From NCBI RefSeq assembly GCF_036231965.1, contig NZ_CP109499.1, positions 248,001 through 312,000 of the forward strand: a stretch of 64,000 bases of DNA, given 5' to 3'. Position numbers and translations under genes: made by a program. This DNA comes from Streptomyces sp. NBC_01428. Lineage in GTDB: Bacteria > Actinomycetota > Actinomycetes > Streptomycetales > Streptomycetaceae. This document shows positions 51,503 to 60,838 of this stretch, piece after piece. How positions within the stretch are numbered: the first letter of the stretch is position 1; the number at the start of each line of letters is the position of its first letter. The notes under the pieces are model-generated. The model made no database searches and was not told the DNA's origin. It saw only the letters and a program-made list of their open reading frames with translations.

Positions 51503-54269
51503 ACGTGCGCAGGGCGGCCGCGAGCTGGTTCCGGGAACGGACGTCGAGTTTGCGGTAGACCCTGCTGAGTACGGCCTCGACGGTCTTGACCGACAGGAAC
51601 AGCCGCTCGGCGGCTTCCTTGTTGGAGGCGCCCGCCACGACCACTTCCACCACCTTGCGTTCCGTGGCCGTCAGCGTCGCAGGCCCGCGACGTGACAGAT
51701 CCCCGCCGTCGGTCGCACGTCTGAACGTGAGGGCCAGATCCAACCACGGGCGGGCCCCGGCCTCCTCGAACAGTGCCGTCGCCTCGTCCACGGCCCGGCG
51801 AGCCGCCGCGCCCCTGCGGCGCGCCCGCTCGACGCGTCCGCGCGTCAGCTGTGTGCGTCCCTGTTCCAGGCGCAGCCCCAGCTCCGCGAAGCGGCTCGTC
51901 GCCCGGTCCAGCAGATCGATCGCGTCGTGCCGACGGTCGGTCCGCGCCAGATGCACGGCCTCGGACCGGTCGAGGCCCGCGCCCCAACCGGCGCCCAGGG
52001 CCGTTCCGTCGGCCCCGCGGCGCAGCGACTCCAGGACCCGCTCGGCTTCCGTGTGCCGCCCGCTCAGAGTCAGGGCCTCGACGAGTTCGGGCTGCCAGCG
52101 CAGCATCGTCACGTCCCGGACCCGCTGGAGCCGTTCCAGCTCCGCCACCTGCCCCAGGAGTGTGGCGGCCTGCGCGGGACGGCCGGTCACCAGTTCCACG
52201 GTGCCCAGCGCCCACAGATTGCGGGAGGTGAACACCAGGTCCCCCGCCTCGCGTGAGACCAGCGCGCCCATCCGCGCGAAACGTGCCGCGTCCTCGAAGG
52301 ACGACCCCGCCGCGGCGGTCAGCGCACAGGTGTACCAGGCCGGGCCGAGGGACAGTCCCGCACCCCTGCCGATGGCGAGGGCCCGCTCGCTCCACCGCGC
52401 GGCTCGGACGCACGCGCCCCTGCGGACATCCAACTCCGCGAGGCTCCGCAGCACTTCCTGCAGGTCGTCCGCCGAACCGGACACCTCGGCGAGCGGGAGC
52501 AGGGTCATCAACGCCGTTTCCGCCTGGTCGAGTCGGTCGTCGAACAGCGCGTGCCGGCAGGCGAGGTATCGCGGTGTGTCCCGCAACGCCAGTGCGGTGG
52601 CGGACTGCTCCGCGCCGAGCGCGCGGCGCAGTGTGCGCTGCGCCGCCGGGTGGGCGGTGATGCGCTCCATCCGGGCCTGCATCGTGAGGGCCGCGACCGC
52701 GATCTGGGGCTCGTGCGCGGCGGATGCCTCCCGGGCGGCCCTGCGCGCGGCCCGCCGGGCTTCTTCGGGCCGGCCTCCGAGGTTGTGGCGTATCGCGCTG
52801 CGCAGGTCGACCGCGGCGAGCAGTCCCATGTCGGCCCCCGCGAGCCGGCGGGCGCGCGGGAGCAGTTCGTCCATCTCCGTCAGCTCCTGCCCGCTGGCGT
52901 CGACGGCGGCCAGCAGTGCGCCGACCTGGGCCCGCCCCGCCCGAGCGGTGGCCAGTGCGTCGGCGGCGCGCCGGGCGAGGTCGGCGCGGCCCGCCGCGCC
53001 CGCGTCCCGCGCCGCCTCGGTCAGCCGGCGTACACGGGACGCGCGCCGGTCGTTCGGGGTGCGTTCTGCCGCGGCGAGGAGGATGTCGGCCGACAGGGCG
53101 CAGTCTCCCCCGGCTCTGGCCAGCGCGGCGGCCTCGTCGGCACCGGTCAGCACGTCGTCGCCGGGCCGGTCCTGGCCGAGCAGGCGGTGACGGGCGGCGT
53201 GGACGGGGTCCGGGGAGGTCGCGGCCAGGGCCCGGTGCGCGTCGCTGGTGAGCCGCTCCGACGTGCCGTCGCCGGCCTCGTAGCGAAGCGCCTCGGCGGT
53301 GAAGACGACGCGGTCGCCGGGCAGCAGTCCCAGGATTCCCTCCTGCACGGCCGACGCCACGTGCGCGTCGCTGGAGGATCCCCAGGTGCGGCGCACCTGG
53401 AGCCTGGTCGGTTCGTGCGCGAGCGCGACACGTGCCAGCGTGCCGCGCACGTCGTCGTCGACGGTGGTGAGCCATGCGGAGGCGGCCTCTCTCACGCGCG
53501 TCCCGGCGGCGTCGGAGTACCGGCCCGCTGTCACACGCCGTCCTTCGGCGGCATCCTCGGCCAGTGCCCGGACCAACAGGGGGTGGCCCCCGCTGAGGTG
53601 GTGGAGCGCGACCCCGGCCGCGGCCCGTACTCCCCGGCTTTCGAGGTGGGCGACCGTCTCTTCGAGGGTGAGCGGTTCCAGGGCGATCGTCGGCACGTGC
53701 TCGCCGGTCACCCGATGTCCGAGCGCGGGACGCGTGACCGTGCGGACCGCGACGACCACCCGCAGCCGATCGGGAGGGACAGACCCCACGACGTGGCGGA
53801 GCACCTCGGCGCTCGTTCCGTCCAGCCACTGCGCGTCGTCCACCATCAGCAGCCAGCCGGGGCTTGCCCCGCTCGCCGTCACCAGCGAGGCAAGGGCGAG
53901 CCGTACGGCGAGAACGTCCAGGGACGGCGCCTCCTCCCCCACGATCTGCCGCAGGAGCGTCCGCTGCTCGCGCGGCAGAACGTCGGCGGTGTTCTGCGGC
54001 AGTGCCGCGAGCATCTGGGCCAGTCCGCTCAGGGGACGCCCCTCGTCGCCCGGTCGTGGACACGCCCGTACGACGAGGGCGTCCCGCTCGACGGTTCGGC
54101 CCAGTTGGGCCAGCAGCGTGCTGCGTCCCGATCCCCACGCCCCCGTCACGACGACGCCCTGGTGATGCTCCAGTGCCTCCCGGGCGGCTCGCAGCCGCAC
54201 GTCGGCCGCCGGCCAAAGGAGGGCGTGTACGCGCTCGCCACTGAGGGGAGTTGATCCGCTGACAGCCAC
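51498..54269 (-). CDS. Large LuxR family regulator (LAL type)
   Basis: This product of 923 residues starts at GTG 54269. Near the N-terminus a P-loop is visible (VVVTGAWGSGRSTLLAQLGR), followed by a Walker B-like WLLMVDDAQWLDGTS at about 142-156 and ALEPLTLEETVAHLESRGV. The middle is helical and TPR-like (about 450-850). The last 65 residues are a LuxR helix-turn-helix (LTATERKVVEVVVAGASNKE, then AAERLFLSVKTVEAVLSRVY). LAL regulators use ATP and a ligand to activate promoters; several control secondary metabolism. Its target is unknown. The S1 protease gene is convergent with it and so is not an obvious target. Confidence 0.9.
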   Translation of the reverse strand: MAVSGSTPLSGERVHALLWPAADVRLRAAREALEHHQGVVVTGAWGSGRSTLLAQLGRTVERDALVVRACPRPGDEGRPLSGLAQMLAALPQNTADVLPREQRTLLRQIVGEEAPSLDVLAVRLALASLVTASGASPGWLLMVDDAQWLDGTSAEVLRHVVGSVPPDRLRVVVAVRTVTRPALGHRVTGEHVPTIALEPLTLEETVAHLESRGVRAAAGVALHHLSGGHPLLVRALAEDAAEGRRVTAGRYSDAAGTRVREAASAWLTTVDDDVRGTLARVALAHEPTRLQVRRTWGSSSDAHVASAVQEGILGLLPGDRVVFTAEALRYEAGDGTSERLTSDAHRALAATSPDPVHAARHRLLGQDRPGDDVLTGADEAAALARAGGDCALSADILLAAAERTPNDRRASRVRRLTEAARDAGAAGRADLARRAADALATARAGRAQVGALLAAVDASGQELTEMDELLPRARRLAGADMGLLAAVDLRSAIRHNLGGRPEEARRAARRAAREASAAHEPQIAVAALTMQARMERITAHPAAQRTLRRALGAEQSATALALRDTPRYLACRHALFDDRLDQAETALMTLLPLAEVSGSADDLQEVLRSLAELDVRRGACVRAARWSERALAIGRGAGLSLGPAWYTCALTAAAGSSFEDAARFARMGALVSREAGDLVFTSRNLWALGTVELVTGRPAQAATLLGQVAELERLQRVRDVTMLRWQPELVEALTLSGRHTEAERVLESLRRGADGTALGAGWGAGLDRSEAVHLARTDRRHDAIDLLDRATSRFAELGLRLEQGRTQLTRGRVERARRRGAAARRAVDEATALFEEAGARPWLDLALTFRRATDGGDLSRRGPATLTATERKVVEVVVAGASNKEAAERLFLSVKTVEAVLSRVYRKLDVRSRNQLAAALRTS

Positions 54270-54673
54270 GCGACGACGGTACGAACGACCGTCCAGGTGT
54301 TCAACCCCGCTTCACGGTCGACCGGGGGGGTGACAACACGGCGGGAAACAGGACCGGTTGAGTTCGGAGACCTGGCGACCGTCCAGCCTGGTTTCCGGTC
54401 GGCCCGGCGCCACCCAGCCTTCGACCGGACCGGAAGTGCGACCTCCTGGGGCCGCTCACCTCCGACACACGGGAGCAACTTCCGCAGACAGTCGCGACGA
54501 GACCTCAAACCTGCCGTCCGGCAATCAACTGCCTTGCACAGGAGCCGCGTTCATCCGACCGGCACGGTCAGGCAAAGCCTTTCGTGATCTCTTGATCCCC
54601 CTCGTCGTTCACCCGACACTGTGGTCCCTGCGCACCCGCATCGGCGCGTGCCACGGAGGGGGACCACGGGGAC
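54270..54673. other. Intergenic region between divergent genes, nothing identified
   Basis: About 400 bases separate the LuxR start and the next plus-strand gene. No gene with proper codon bias is seen. Both promoters must lie here. Confidence 0.4.
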
Positions 54674-55156
54674 ATGAACAGACCGACAACGAGCACCGTC
54701 GACGTCTCGGTACGTCACATCCTCAGCGACCGGACGACAGGCTTCCTCACGCGGACGCGCAGGATCACCTGGCGGGACAGCCTGCACCGGGTGCGCCGGC
54801 CCGCCTCCGGCAAGCAGAGCGTCGAACTGACCTGTCCCGTGTGTGACGCCTCCCTGCTGGCCGAGGTCCGTACGGAGGCCCGCACCCGCCGAACCAGCGC
54901 CGTCCTGCTGGTCCTGGCCGCCCTGAGCGTCGTCGTCTTCTTCGTGGCCTTCGTCTACGCCGTCCACGAAGGCGGCCGCACCCTGCCGGAGGGCCAGTCG
55001 CTCTCCGTCCTGTTCCCTGTCAGCATCCTGTCGATCTTCGTCACCTTCGCCGCCGCTCCGACCCTCTTCCTCAGAGGCCGCCACTACAACGGCGTCACCA
55101 TGCTGGACGCCCCCAAGCCTCGTCGGATGCACGGCATCAAGCCCGTACGCGGGTGA
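54674..55156 (+). CDS. Membrane protein with a CPxC motif
   Basis: This 160-residue frame starts at ATG 54674 with GGGGGACCACGGGGAC upstream. The first 50 residues are polar and basic (LTRTRRITWRDSLHRVRRPA). A single CPVC (TCPVCDASLLAEVRTEARTR) at about 54-57 looks like half a zinc ribbon or a redox pair. Two membrane helices follow (AVLLVLAALSVVVFFVAFVY and LFPVSILSIFVTFAAAPTLF). The tail is basic (PKPRRMHGIKPVRG). I do not recognise the family. It lies about 225 bases before the thioredoxin-like gene, and a functional link is possible but unproven. Confidence 0.65.
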   Translation: MNRPTTSTVDVSVRHILSDRTTGFLTRTRRITWRDSLHRVRRPASGKQSVELTCPVCDASLLAEVRTEARTRRTSAVLLVLAALSVVVFFVAFVYAVHEGGRTLPEGQSLSVLFPVSILSIFVTFAAAPTLFLRGRHYNGVTMLDAPKPRRMHGIKPVRG

Positions 55157-55381
55157 GCAGGCGGCCGGGCGGTGCGCGGCACCGGTCGAGGCGCCGGCTG
55201 TCGGCGCGGCCGGGTCGCAGCACTGCCCGCAGGTGATGTCGCCGGCGCAGCACGAGAACCGCCGTCGGATCGTCCGACCTGACCGGTCGGACGGACCCGG
55301 CGGAAACGGTGAGCTTCGTGGACTGCGGCCGCGCGGGGGATGATGGGGAGGGAACGACGGAACGCGAGGTCAGGAGCTTGC

Positions 55382-55720
55382 ATGGCGAAGCTGGTTCACC
55401 AACCCCGTGAGGACGCGGAGTTCGATTTCATCCTGGGGATGAGCAAGGTGCCGGTCCTCGCCTACTTCACCGGGACATGGCCCAAGGCGATCGAGCCCTG
55501 CCGGGCCATGGACCTTGTCATCGGTGGCATCGCCGACGAGTACTCGGGCCGCCTGACGGCCGTCCGCACCGACATCACGCGCTGTCCGTCCGCCACCGAG
55601 CGATACGGGGTCACCGGAGCCCCGTCCTACGTCCTGCTGAAGCAGGGCGAGGCGGTGGCACACGGCACGGGACCGATGACCAGCTCCGAGGTACGCGACT
55701 TCCTGGACCCCCACGTCTGA
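55382..55720 (+). CDS. Thioredoxin-fold protein with atypical active site
   Basis: ATG 55382 gives 112 residues. The fold is visible in VPVLAYFTGTW, then RLTAVRTDITRCPSATERYG and the cis-Pro region GVTGAPSYVLLKQGE. The usual WCGPC motif is replaced by WPKAIEPC, so only the second Cys (Cys40) remains, with an inserted loop; another Cys lies at about 68. Disulfide exchange by the normal two-Cys mechanism is therefore unlikely. A glutathione/mycothiol-type monothiol role or a structural role is possible. There is no signal peptide. Confidence 0.75.
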   Translation: MAKLVHQPREDAEFDFILGMSKVPVLAYFTGTWPKAIEPCRAMDLVIGGIADEYSGRLTAVRTDITRCPSATERYGVTGAPSYVLLKQGEAVAHGTGPMTSSEVRDFLDPHV

Positions 55721-55889
55721 GCGGTCGCTCCCACCGCCGCAGGGCACCCGGCACACTGCCGCCCCGAGCAAGCCGCGTGCCTCGGCCGGCCACGCACCGC
55801 TCCCCGTGCACGTCCCGGCACCTGTAGCCACCGAGGTTCCGCGCCGTCGGCGTCGGGCACGTGGGCCCGCGGACACCTCCTGTCGATCT

Positions 55890-57083
55890 TCACCAGTCGC
55901 AGGACGACTCCTCGAAGATGTCCGGGTCGGTCACCCAGCCCGCGTTGAGGACGAGCCGGGAGGTGCGGTGCAGGGCGAGGAAACCGAAGGGGCGGTCGAA
56001 GCGGACGCTGATCTCGCGGGCCCGGTGGGGACGCAGCGTCGGGCCGGCGGCCACCGCTCCGAAGGCGGTGACGGCTGCGGAGCGGAAGCCGCGTGCGCCG
56101 AACGTCGCCGTCATCGCCTGCGCGGCCTGCCGGACGGCCAGGGGCTCGGCGCTGATGCCGGGGAAGTGGCCCTGCGAGGCGTCCGTCGCCGTGCGCAGGC
56201 CGAACAGGTCGGGGTGTTCGAGCAGGTCGTGATGGGCTTGGACGGTGAAGGCCACGGTCGACACGTCGAGCGCGGGTTCGCCGTCGACGCTGGGGACGCG
56301 GCTCACGGTCAGCCCGGGGCCCGGGGCGCCGTAGGGGAGCCTGTCGCCGGGGACCACGGCTCGGCGGTTGTGGAGGGTGGCGACGGCGCCGGGCAGTACC
56401 TGTCGGGCGGTGGCGTCCGAAGTTCCGAGGTAGAGGTGGACGTCCATGCCATGGGCGCCGATGACCTGGAGTTCGGTGAGGGGGCCGGCCGGTGTGTCCG
56501 CGACGCCCACCCGATTCAGGAGGCTGGTGCTACGGAACAGCCCGGCCGTCTCCCTGCCGTGCCACGGCCCGGTCCCGGCTTCCATCACGCCTGAGGTGAA
56601 GGGCCGGATCCAGTCGGTGCGGAGGGTCAGAGCGCTCGCCAGCACCAGCTGGGTCTCCTCGTCCACCGTGACCGGCATCGCGTCGATGCGGCCGTCCGTA
56701 TACCTGGCCGCCCAGGCGTCGAGGTGCGCCTGGTCGCGGACGTGGTCCCCGGTGAGCTGCCCTTGAACGGCGGCGGGCAGCTTGTCCCGCCAGGCCGGTT
56801 CGAGGGGGAAGGTGTCGCGGGTCCACAGGCCCAGGGCCGTCCTCAGGCCCCGCGTCGAACCGAGGACGGAGAGCAGGTCCCGTGCGGCTGTGGCGGCGCC
56901 GTCGGCCGGGACGCCGAGTGCGTCCGAGAGTTCGTTCCTGGCGGGACCCGCGGCGCCGTCGGCGAGAAGACCGAGAAGCGGCCACACCCCCGCTGCGGCG
57001 ACCGCCGTGCCGGCGTCCGGAAGCGTCGCAGCCCACCGGGCGGTCAGTCCGTTGACGGCTTCGACTGTGCCGTGGCCGATCAT
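55890..57083 (-). CDS. Serpin family protein
   Basis: ATG 57083 is preceded by GAGGGGGACGG, giving 397 residues; the extension to 57206 is rejected. The pattern fits a serpin: a helical start (NGLTARWAATLPDAGTAVAA, then GVWPLLGLLADGAAGPARNE), the shutter-region text LVLASALTLRTDWIRPFTSG, and the C-terminal FDRPFGFLALHRTSRLVLNAG. The reactive-centre loop region before it (TAFGAVAAGPTLRPHRAREI) is short and unlike inhibitory loops, so inhibition is uncertain. No signal peptide is present. Serpins are uncommon in bacteria but do occur in Streptomyces. It is next to an SCO6745-type gene in the same direction. Confidence 0.82.
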   Translation of the reverse strand: MIGHGTVEAVNGLTARWAATLPDAGTAVAAAGVWPLLGLLADGAAGPARNELSDALGVPADGAATAARDLLSVLGSTRGLRTALGLWTRDTFPLEPAWRDKLPAAVQGQLTGDHVRDQAHLDAWAARYTDGRIDAMPVTVDEETQLVLASALTLRTDWIRPFTSGVMEAGTGPWHGRETAGLFRSTSLLNRVGVADTPAGPLTELQVIGAHGMDVHLYLGTSDATARQVLPGAVATLHNRRAVVPGDRLPYGAPGPGLTVSRVPSVDGEPALDVSTVAFTVQAHHDLLEHPDLFGLRTATDASQGHFPGISAEPLAVRQAAQAMTATFGARGFRSAAVTAFGAVAAGPTLRPHRAREISVRFDRPFGFLALHRTSRLVLNAGWVTDPDIFEESSCDW

Positions 57084-57239
57084 GCCCGTCCCCCTCGTCG
57101 TTTCAAGATCCCCGCGAGAGTAGGGCCGGAGGCTGCCGGTGGGCGAATCGAGGGCTCCATCGACATCGCCGCCGACGGCCGGGGCACGCATCCCGGAGGC
57201 GGACACCGGGCCGAGCGTCCGCCGTACCGTCTCACCTCG

Positions 57240-58094
57240 TCATTGCGACCCTGCCGCCACGAGCGTCGCCGTGATGGGTTCGAGCTCGGCGATCAGTTCG
57301 TCGAGCTCGGCCGGGGACAGGGCATCGAACGGCGGGGCGGCGAGCTCGTCGGTCAGTGCTTCGATGCGTCGCTTGGTCTCGCGGCCGGCGTCGGTGAACC
57401 GGCCTTCGGCGTCGACGAGTCCACGCTCACGCAAGCCGTCCATGACCGCGGCGAGCCGCTCCTTCGGCAGGTGGTGGATGCGCCCGAACGATTCCGGCGG
57501 GTGGATGCCGCTCGCCAGCGCGCTGAGTACGTGGGCCTCCGTGCCGCCGATGCGCATGCCGACGAGAGCGGCGATGTGCCCGTCGCCACGGTGCTCACGC
57601 AGCATGGTCGCCGAGTGCCACAGGCGGGCGACCGGGTCGCTCGGCACGGCGAGGGTGCGCATCCCGGCGTACATCACCCGGCCTTCCGTGGGCGCGTTCG
57701 TCGCGGCCTTGGTGGTCAGATCGGCGGCGCGCACCAGGCCCGGGGAATCGGCCGACTCCTCGCCGAGGATGCGCCGCAGCGAGGCCGCGCTGCCCCGCTC
57801 GCGGGCGGCGACGGACGCCTCGGGCGGGATCGTCTCCCACGCGCTCGGGATGTGCCGCGCGGCCTCCCCGTCGGCGAAGTTGTAGAAGGCCGCGTGCACG
57901 ACCTGCGCCGGGACCCGCCCGAGCGGCGCCGCTCGGCTGGCGAAGTATCCGTCCCAGTACGTGCGATGACCGAGCGCGGCCAGTTCCTCGTTGCATTCGT
58001 CCGCGAAGAAGGTGACCAGGCAGATCGGCTCCAGGAGCTCGAACATGCGACGGGCGGTGCCGGTCACCGGAACACCCGGTTCACTGTCTGTCAT
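57240..58094 (-). CDS. SCO6745 family protein (SalK-like helical protein)
   Basis: ATG 58094 is preceded by GGAGG. The product has 284 residues. The pattern ARRMFELLEPICLVTFFADE, followed by NEELAALGHRTYWDGYFASR and LGRVPAQVVHAAFYNFADGE, is that of the SCO6745 family (sometimes called SalK), a conserved actinobacterial group of mostly helical proteins with a MarR-like arrangement in the C-terminal half (LPKERLAAVMDGLRERGLVDAEGRF). Family members have no proven reaction. It lies directly upstream of the serpin gene and may share its transcript (gap 156 bases). Confidence 0.82.
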   Translation of the reverse strand: MTDSEPGVPVTGTARRMFELLEPICLVTFFADECNEELAALGHRTYWDGYFASRAAPLGRVPAQVVHAAFYNFADGEAARHIPSAWETIPPEASVAARERGSAASLRRILGEESADSPGLVRAADLTTKAATNAPTEGRVMYAGMRTLAVPSDPVARLWHSATMLREHRGDGHIAALVGMRIGGTEAHVLSALASGIHPPESFGRIHHLPKERLAAVMDGLRERGLVDAEGRFTDAGRETKRRIEALTDELAAPPFDALSPAELDELIAELEPITATLVAAGSQ

Positions 58095-58515
58095 CGTGCA
58101 ACCTCCATGAAGTCGGTGGAGCCGATCCGACGGGCCGGCCGGCTCGGTCGAGACGTCCCGGCTCGCGTTCGTACGGGATCTTCGTGCCGTCCTGATGATG
58201 ACCCGAGTCCGTCGGGAAACTCATCGGTCCCTGCGCGGTCCACCTCGGGGGGGGGGGGGGGAGGCCCACGGAGGGAGCCGTCGAAGGGATCCGGCCGGGG
58301 CGGCGGCGGGACGGCCGGTGCACGGACCGACGACCGCCTTTTGACGCGAATTGTTCAAGAGGACACGCCTGTTGCGCGACGGCGCGGTAGGGTCGCGCAT
58401 TCGAACGGTGTCCGTTTTCGTGGGGCAGGCGTCCACGCGGGCCCGTCGAGCGCGACGGCGCGGCCGACCGCACGGTCGGGGCCGCGGCATCGTCGCGCCT
58501 CACTCTGGGGGGTTC
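58095..58515. other. Divergent intergenic region with a poly-G tract
   Basis: About 420 bases lie between the SCO6745-type gene and the secreted lectin-like gene. They contain a 15-base G tract (described separately) and an AT-richer stretch near 58330-58380 (TTTTGACGCGAATTGTTCAAG) that could hold a promoter. No gene is seen. Confidence 0.5.
58247..58261. repeat. Homopolymeric G tract (15 G)
   Basis: Fifteen consecutive G residues lie about 255 bases upstream of the secreted lectin-like gene. Such tracts are slippage-prone and can vary between cells. Confidence 0.9.
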
Positions 58516-60729
58516 ATGCGCAGGGCAGTCATGGGAACGTCTCTCGCCGTCGCCGGCGGGCTCGTCGCGGCCGGCGTCGGCCTGTGGACCGGCGCCGACC
58601 GGGCGACGGCGACCTCCGCCCAAGTGCGGTTCACCGCGGACGCTCTGCCCACCTGGCAGACGAACGGCATCGTGTGGGCGCTCGCGCACTCCGGGTCGAC
58701 CGTCTTCGCCGGCGGTACGTTCTCGCAGATCCGTCCGCCGCAGGGCGGCTCGGGGGCCGCGCGGAACGCGGTCAACTTCGCCGCGTTCGACGCCGCGACG
58801 GGCAACCCGACGAACTGCAACCTGTCGTTCACCATCGGCAGCGGCACCGCGACCGTGCGCGCGCTCGCCGTGTCACCGGACGGCAAGACGCTCTACGCGG
58901 GCGGCTATTTCAGTGCCGTCAACGGCACGTCGGCCGGGAGTCTCGCGGCCATCGACATCGCGAGCTGCACGCCGAAGACCTCGTTCCGTCCCCAGATGAA
59001 CGCGACCGTGCGGGCGCTCGCCGTCACCGCCGACACGGTGTACGCGGGCGGCGACTTCACCCAGGCGGGCAGCGAGAGCCGCGGCAGGTTCGCCGCCGTC
59101 GACGCCTCCAGCGGATCGGTCCTGCCGTTCGACGTGAACGCTGACGCGCCGGGCCGCGCCGTCACCGTCGCACCCGACGGCAAGCACGTCGTACTGGGCG
59201 GCGACTTCTTCACGGTCAACGGGACAAGTACGCACGCCCTCGCCGTCGTCGACGCCGCCAGCGGCGCGGTCACCACCCCGTACCCGGGGTTCATAGCCGA
59301 CAACTCCGTGGTGAAGTCCCTCGCGGCCGACCAGGACGGCGTCTACACCGGCAACGAGGGCACCGGCCACCACGCCTTCGACGGACGGATCGGTCTCGAC
59401 CCGGCCACGTTCGCCCAGCGCTGGCGCGACACCTGCTACGGCGCCACCCAGTCGGTGCTGCCCTACCGCAGCGTCCTCTACAGCGCCTCGCACGCCCACG
59501 ACTGCTCCGAGGTCGGTGAGTTCCCCGACGGGGCGCGGCATCACTTCCTCGCCCAGTCGACCGGCGGCACCAGCCACTACGGCTGGTTCCCGCAGACCAA
59601 CGACGGCCTCGGCGAGCAGATCGGCCCCCGCGCGCTCACCGTCGCGACCTCGGGGAGCACCGACTACCTGTGGTCCGGTGGCGAGTTCACCACCGTCAAC
59701 GACGCACCCGCGCAGGGACTGACCCGCTTCGCGTCGACCGGCGACAAGGGCGCCCCGTCCACGCCGGTGGTCACCGCCGAGAGCGTGAAGCCCTCGGAGA
59801 TCGCGGTGCACGTCCGCTCCGCCTTCGACACGGACGACTCCCGTCTGACGTACCGGATCTACCGGGACGGCGGCACCACCCCGGTCGTCACCCTCACCGG
59901 TGACTCCACGTTCTGGTCGCGCCCGCAGCTGACCTGGACCGACAAGGGCGTCACCGCCGGAGCGAGCCACAGCTACCGGGTCACCGCCACCGACGCGGCG
60001 GGCAACACCAGCGCCCTTTCGGCCTCGGTGTCGGCCAGCGGCGTGGCGAAGGCGGACGCCTATGCCTCGGCGGTCCTCGGTGACGGCGCCCAGCTCTACT
60101 GGCGCTACTCGGACACCTATCCGGGACTCGCCGCGGACACCAGCTCCGCCAACAGCAACGGCGTCCACGTGGGCGGCCCCGCGCTGCGCCAGTCCCCCGG
60201 CGCGGTCCCCGGCTCCACTGCGCTCGGCCTCAACGGCACCAGCCAGTGGGTCTACAGCGACCGCCGCTTCGCGCAGCCGGCCACGTACAGCATGGAGACC
60301 TGGTTCAAGACCTCCACCACCACCGGTGGCCTCCTCACCGGCTTCGGCGACAACACCGCGAAGGCGAGCGCCGCGTACGACAAGCAGGTGTGGATGAACA
60401 ACGCCGGCCGCGTCGTGTTCGGAGTGAACTCCGGCGGCTGGAAGACCCTGTCCAGCAGTGCCGCACTCAACAACGACGCTTGGCACCACATGGTCGCCAC
60501 GCAGAGCCCGAACGGCATGGCCCTGTACATCGACGGCAAGCTCCAGGCGAGCAACACCGTCGCGGCGAGCCGCGCCTACAGCGGCTACTGGCACGCCGGA
60601 TACGACAACCTGCGTGGCGTGCCCGGCGCGCCCACGTCGTACTGGTTCAAGGGGCAGCTCGACGAGACGGCCATCTATCCGACCGCACTCACCGCCGCGA
60701 AGGCGCTGAGCCACTACAACCTGCGGTGA
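58516..60729 (+). CDS. Secreted beta-propeller/LamG lectin-like protein
   Basis: ATG 58516 with GGGGGG upstream gives 737 residues; the frame from 58351 adds an unlikely leader. A signal peptide (MRRAVMGTSLAVAGGLVAAG) is followed by propeller-like repeats (VFAGGTFSQIRP, LYAGGYFSAVNGTSAGSLAA, VYAGGDFTQAGSESRGRFAA, VVLGGDFFTVNGTS), with the GGxFxxVNG pattern of DUF5122-type blades. A fibronectin III domain (TYRIYRDGGTTPVVTLTGDS) and a C-terminal LamG/concanavalin-like domain (YSMETWFKTSTTTGGLLTGF, then WHHMVATQSPNGMALYIDGK) follow. It is likely a sugar- or surface-binding extracellular protein, with no hydrolase motif visible. Confidence 0.87.
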   Translation: MRRAVMGTSLAVAGGLVAAGVGLWTGADRATATSAQVRFTADALPTWQTNGIVWALAHSGSTVFAGGTFSQIRPPQGGSGAARNAVNFAAFDAATGNPTNCNLSFTIGSGTATVRALAVSPDGKTLYAGGYFSAVNGTSAGSLAAIDIASCTPKTSFRPQMNATVRALAVTADTVYAGGDFTQAGSESRGRFAAVDASSGSVLPFDVNADAPGRAVTVAPDGKHVVLGGDFFTVNGTSTHALAVVDAASGAVTTPYPGFIADNSVVKSLAADQDGVYTGNEGTGHHAFDGRIGLDPATFAQRWRDTCYGATQSVLPYRSVLYSASHAHDCSEVGEFPDGARHHFLAQSTGGTSHYGWFPQTNDGLGEQIGPRALTVATSGSTDYLWSGGEFTTVNDAPAQGLTRFASTGDKGAPSTPVVTAESVKPSEIAVHVRSAFDTDDSRLTYRIYRDGGTTPVVTLTGDSTFWSRPQLTWTDKGVTAGASHSYRVTATDAAGNTSALSASVSASGVAKADAYASAVLGDGAQLYWRYSDTYPGLAADTSSANSNGVHVGGPALRQSPGAVPGSTALGLNGTSQWVYSDRRFAQPATYSMETWFKTSTTTGGLLTGFGDNTAKASAAYDKQVWMNNAGRVVFGVNSGGWKTLSSSAALNNDAWHHMVATQSPNGMALYIDGKLQASNTVAASRAYSGYWHAGYDNLRGVPGAPTSYWFKGQLDETAIYPTALTAAKALSHYNLR

Positions 60730-60739
60730 ACAGGCCGGT

Positions 60740-60774
60740 CTGGGCCCGCCCGGTGGTTCGCCGGGCGGGCCCAG
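60740..60774. terminator. 14-bp perfect hairpin after the LamG gene
   Basis: CTGGGCCCGCCCGG and its complement enclose TGGTTCG between two convergent genes. Confidence 0.8.
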
Positions 60775-60838
60775 TCGTGCGCCGCCGGGGGCGGGCGCCA
60801 CGTCGCGCCGCGTGCGCCGGTCGTGGTCACCGGTTCGG

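Noticed and set aside
49834..54216. A 1460-residue minus-strand frame
   Set aside because: It is antisense to the S1 protease and an out-of-frame shadow of the LuxR gene; composition is Arg/Gly/Pro-rich with no domain.
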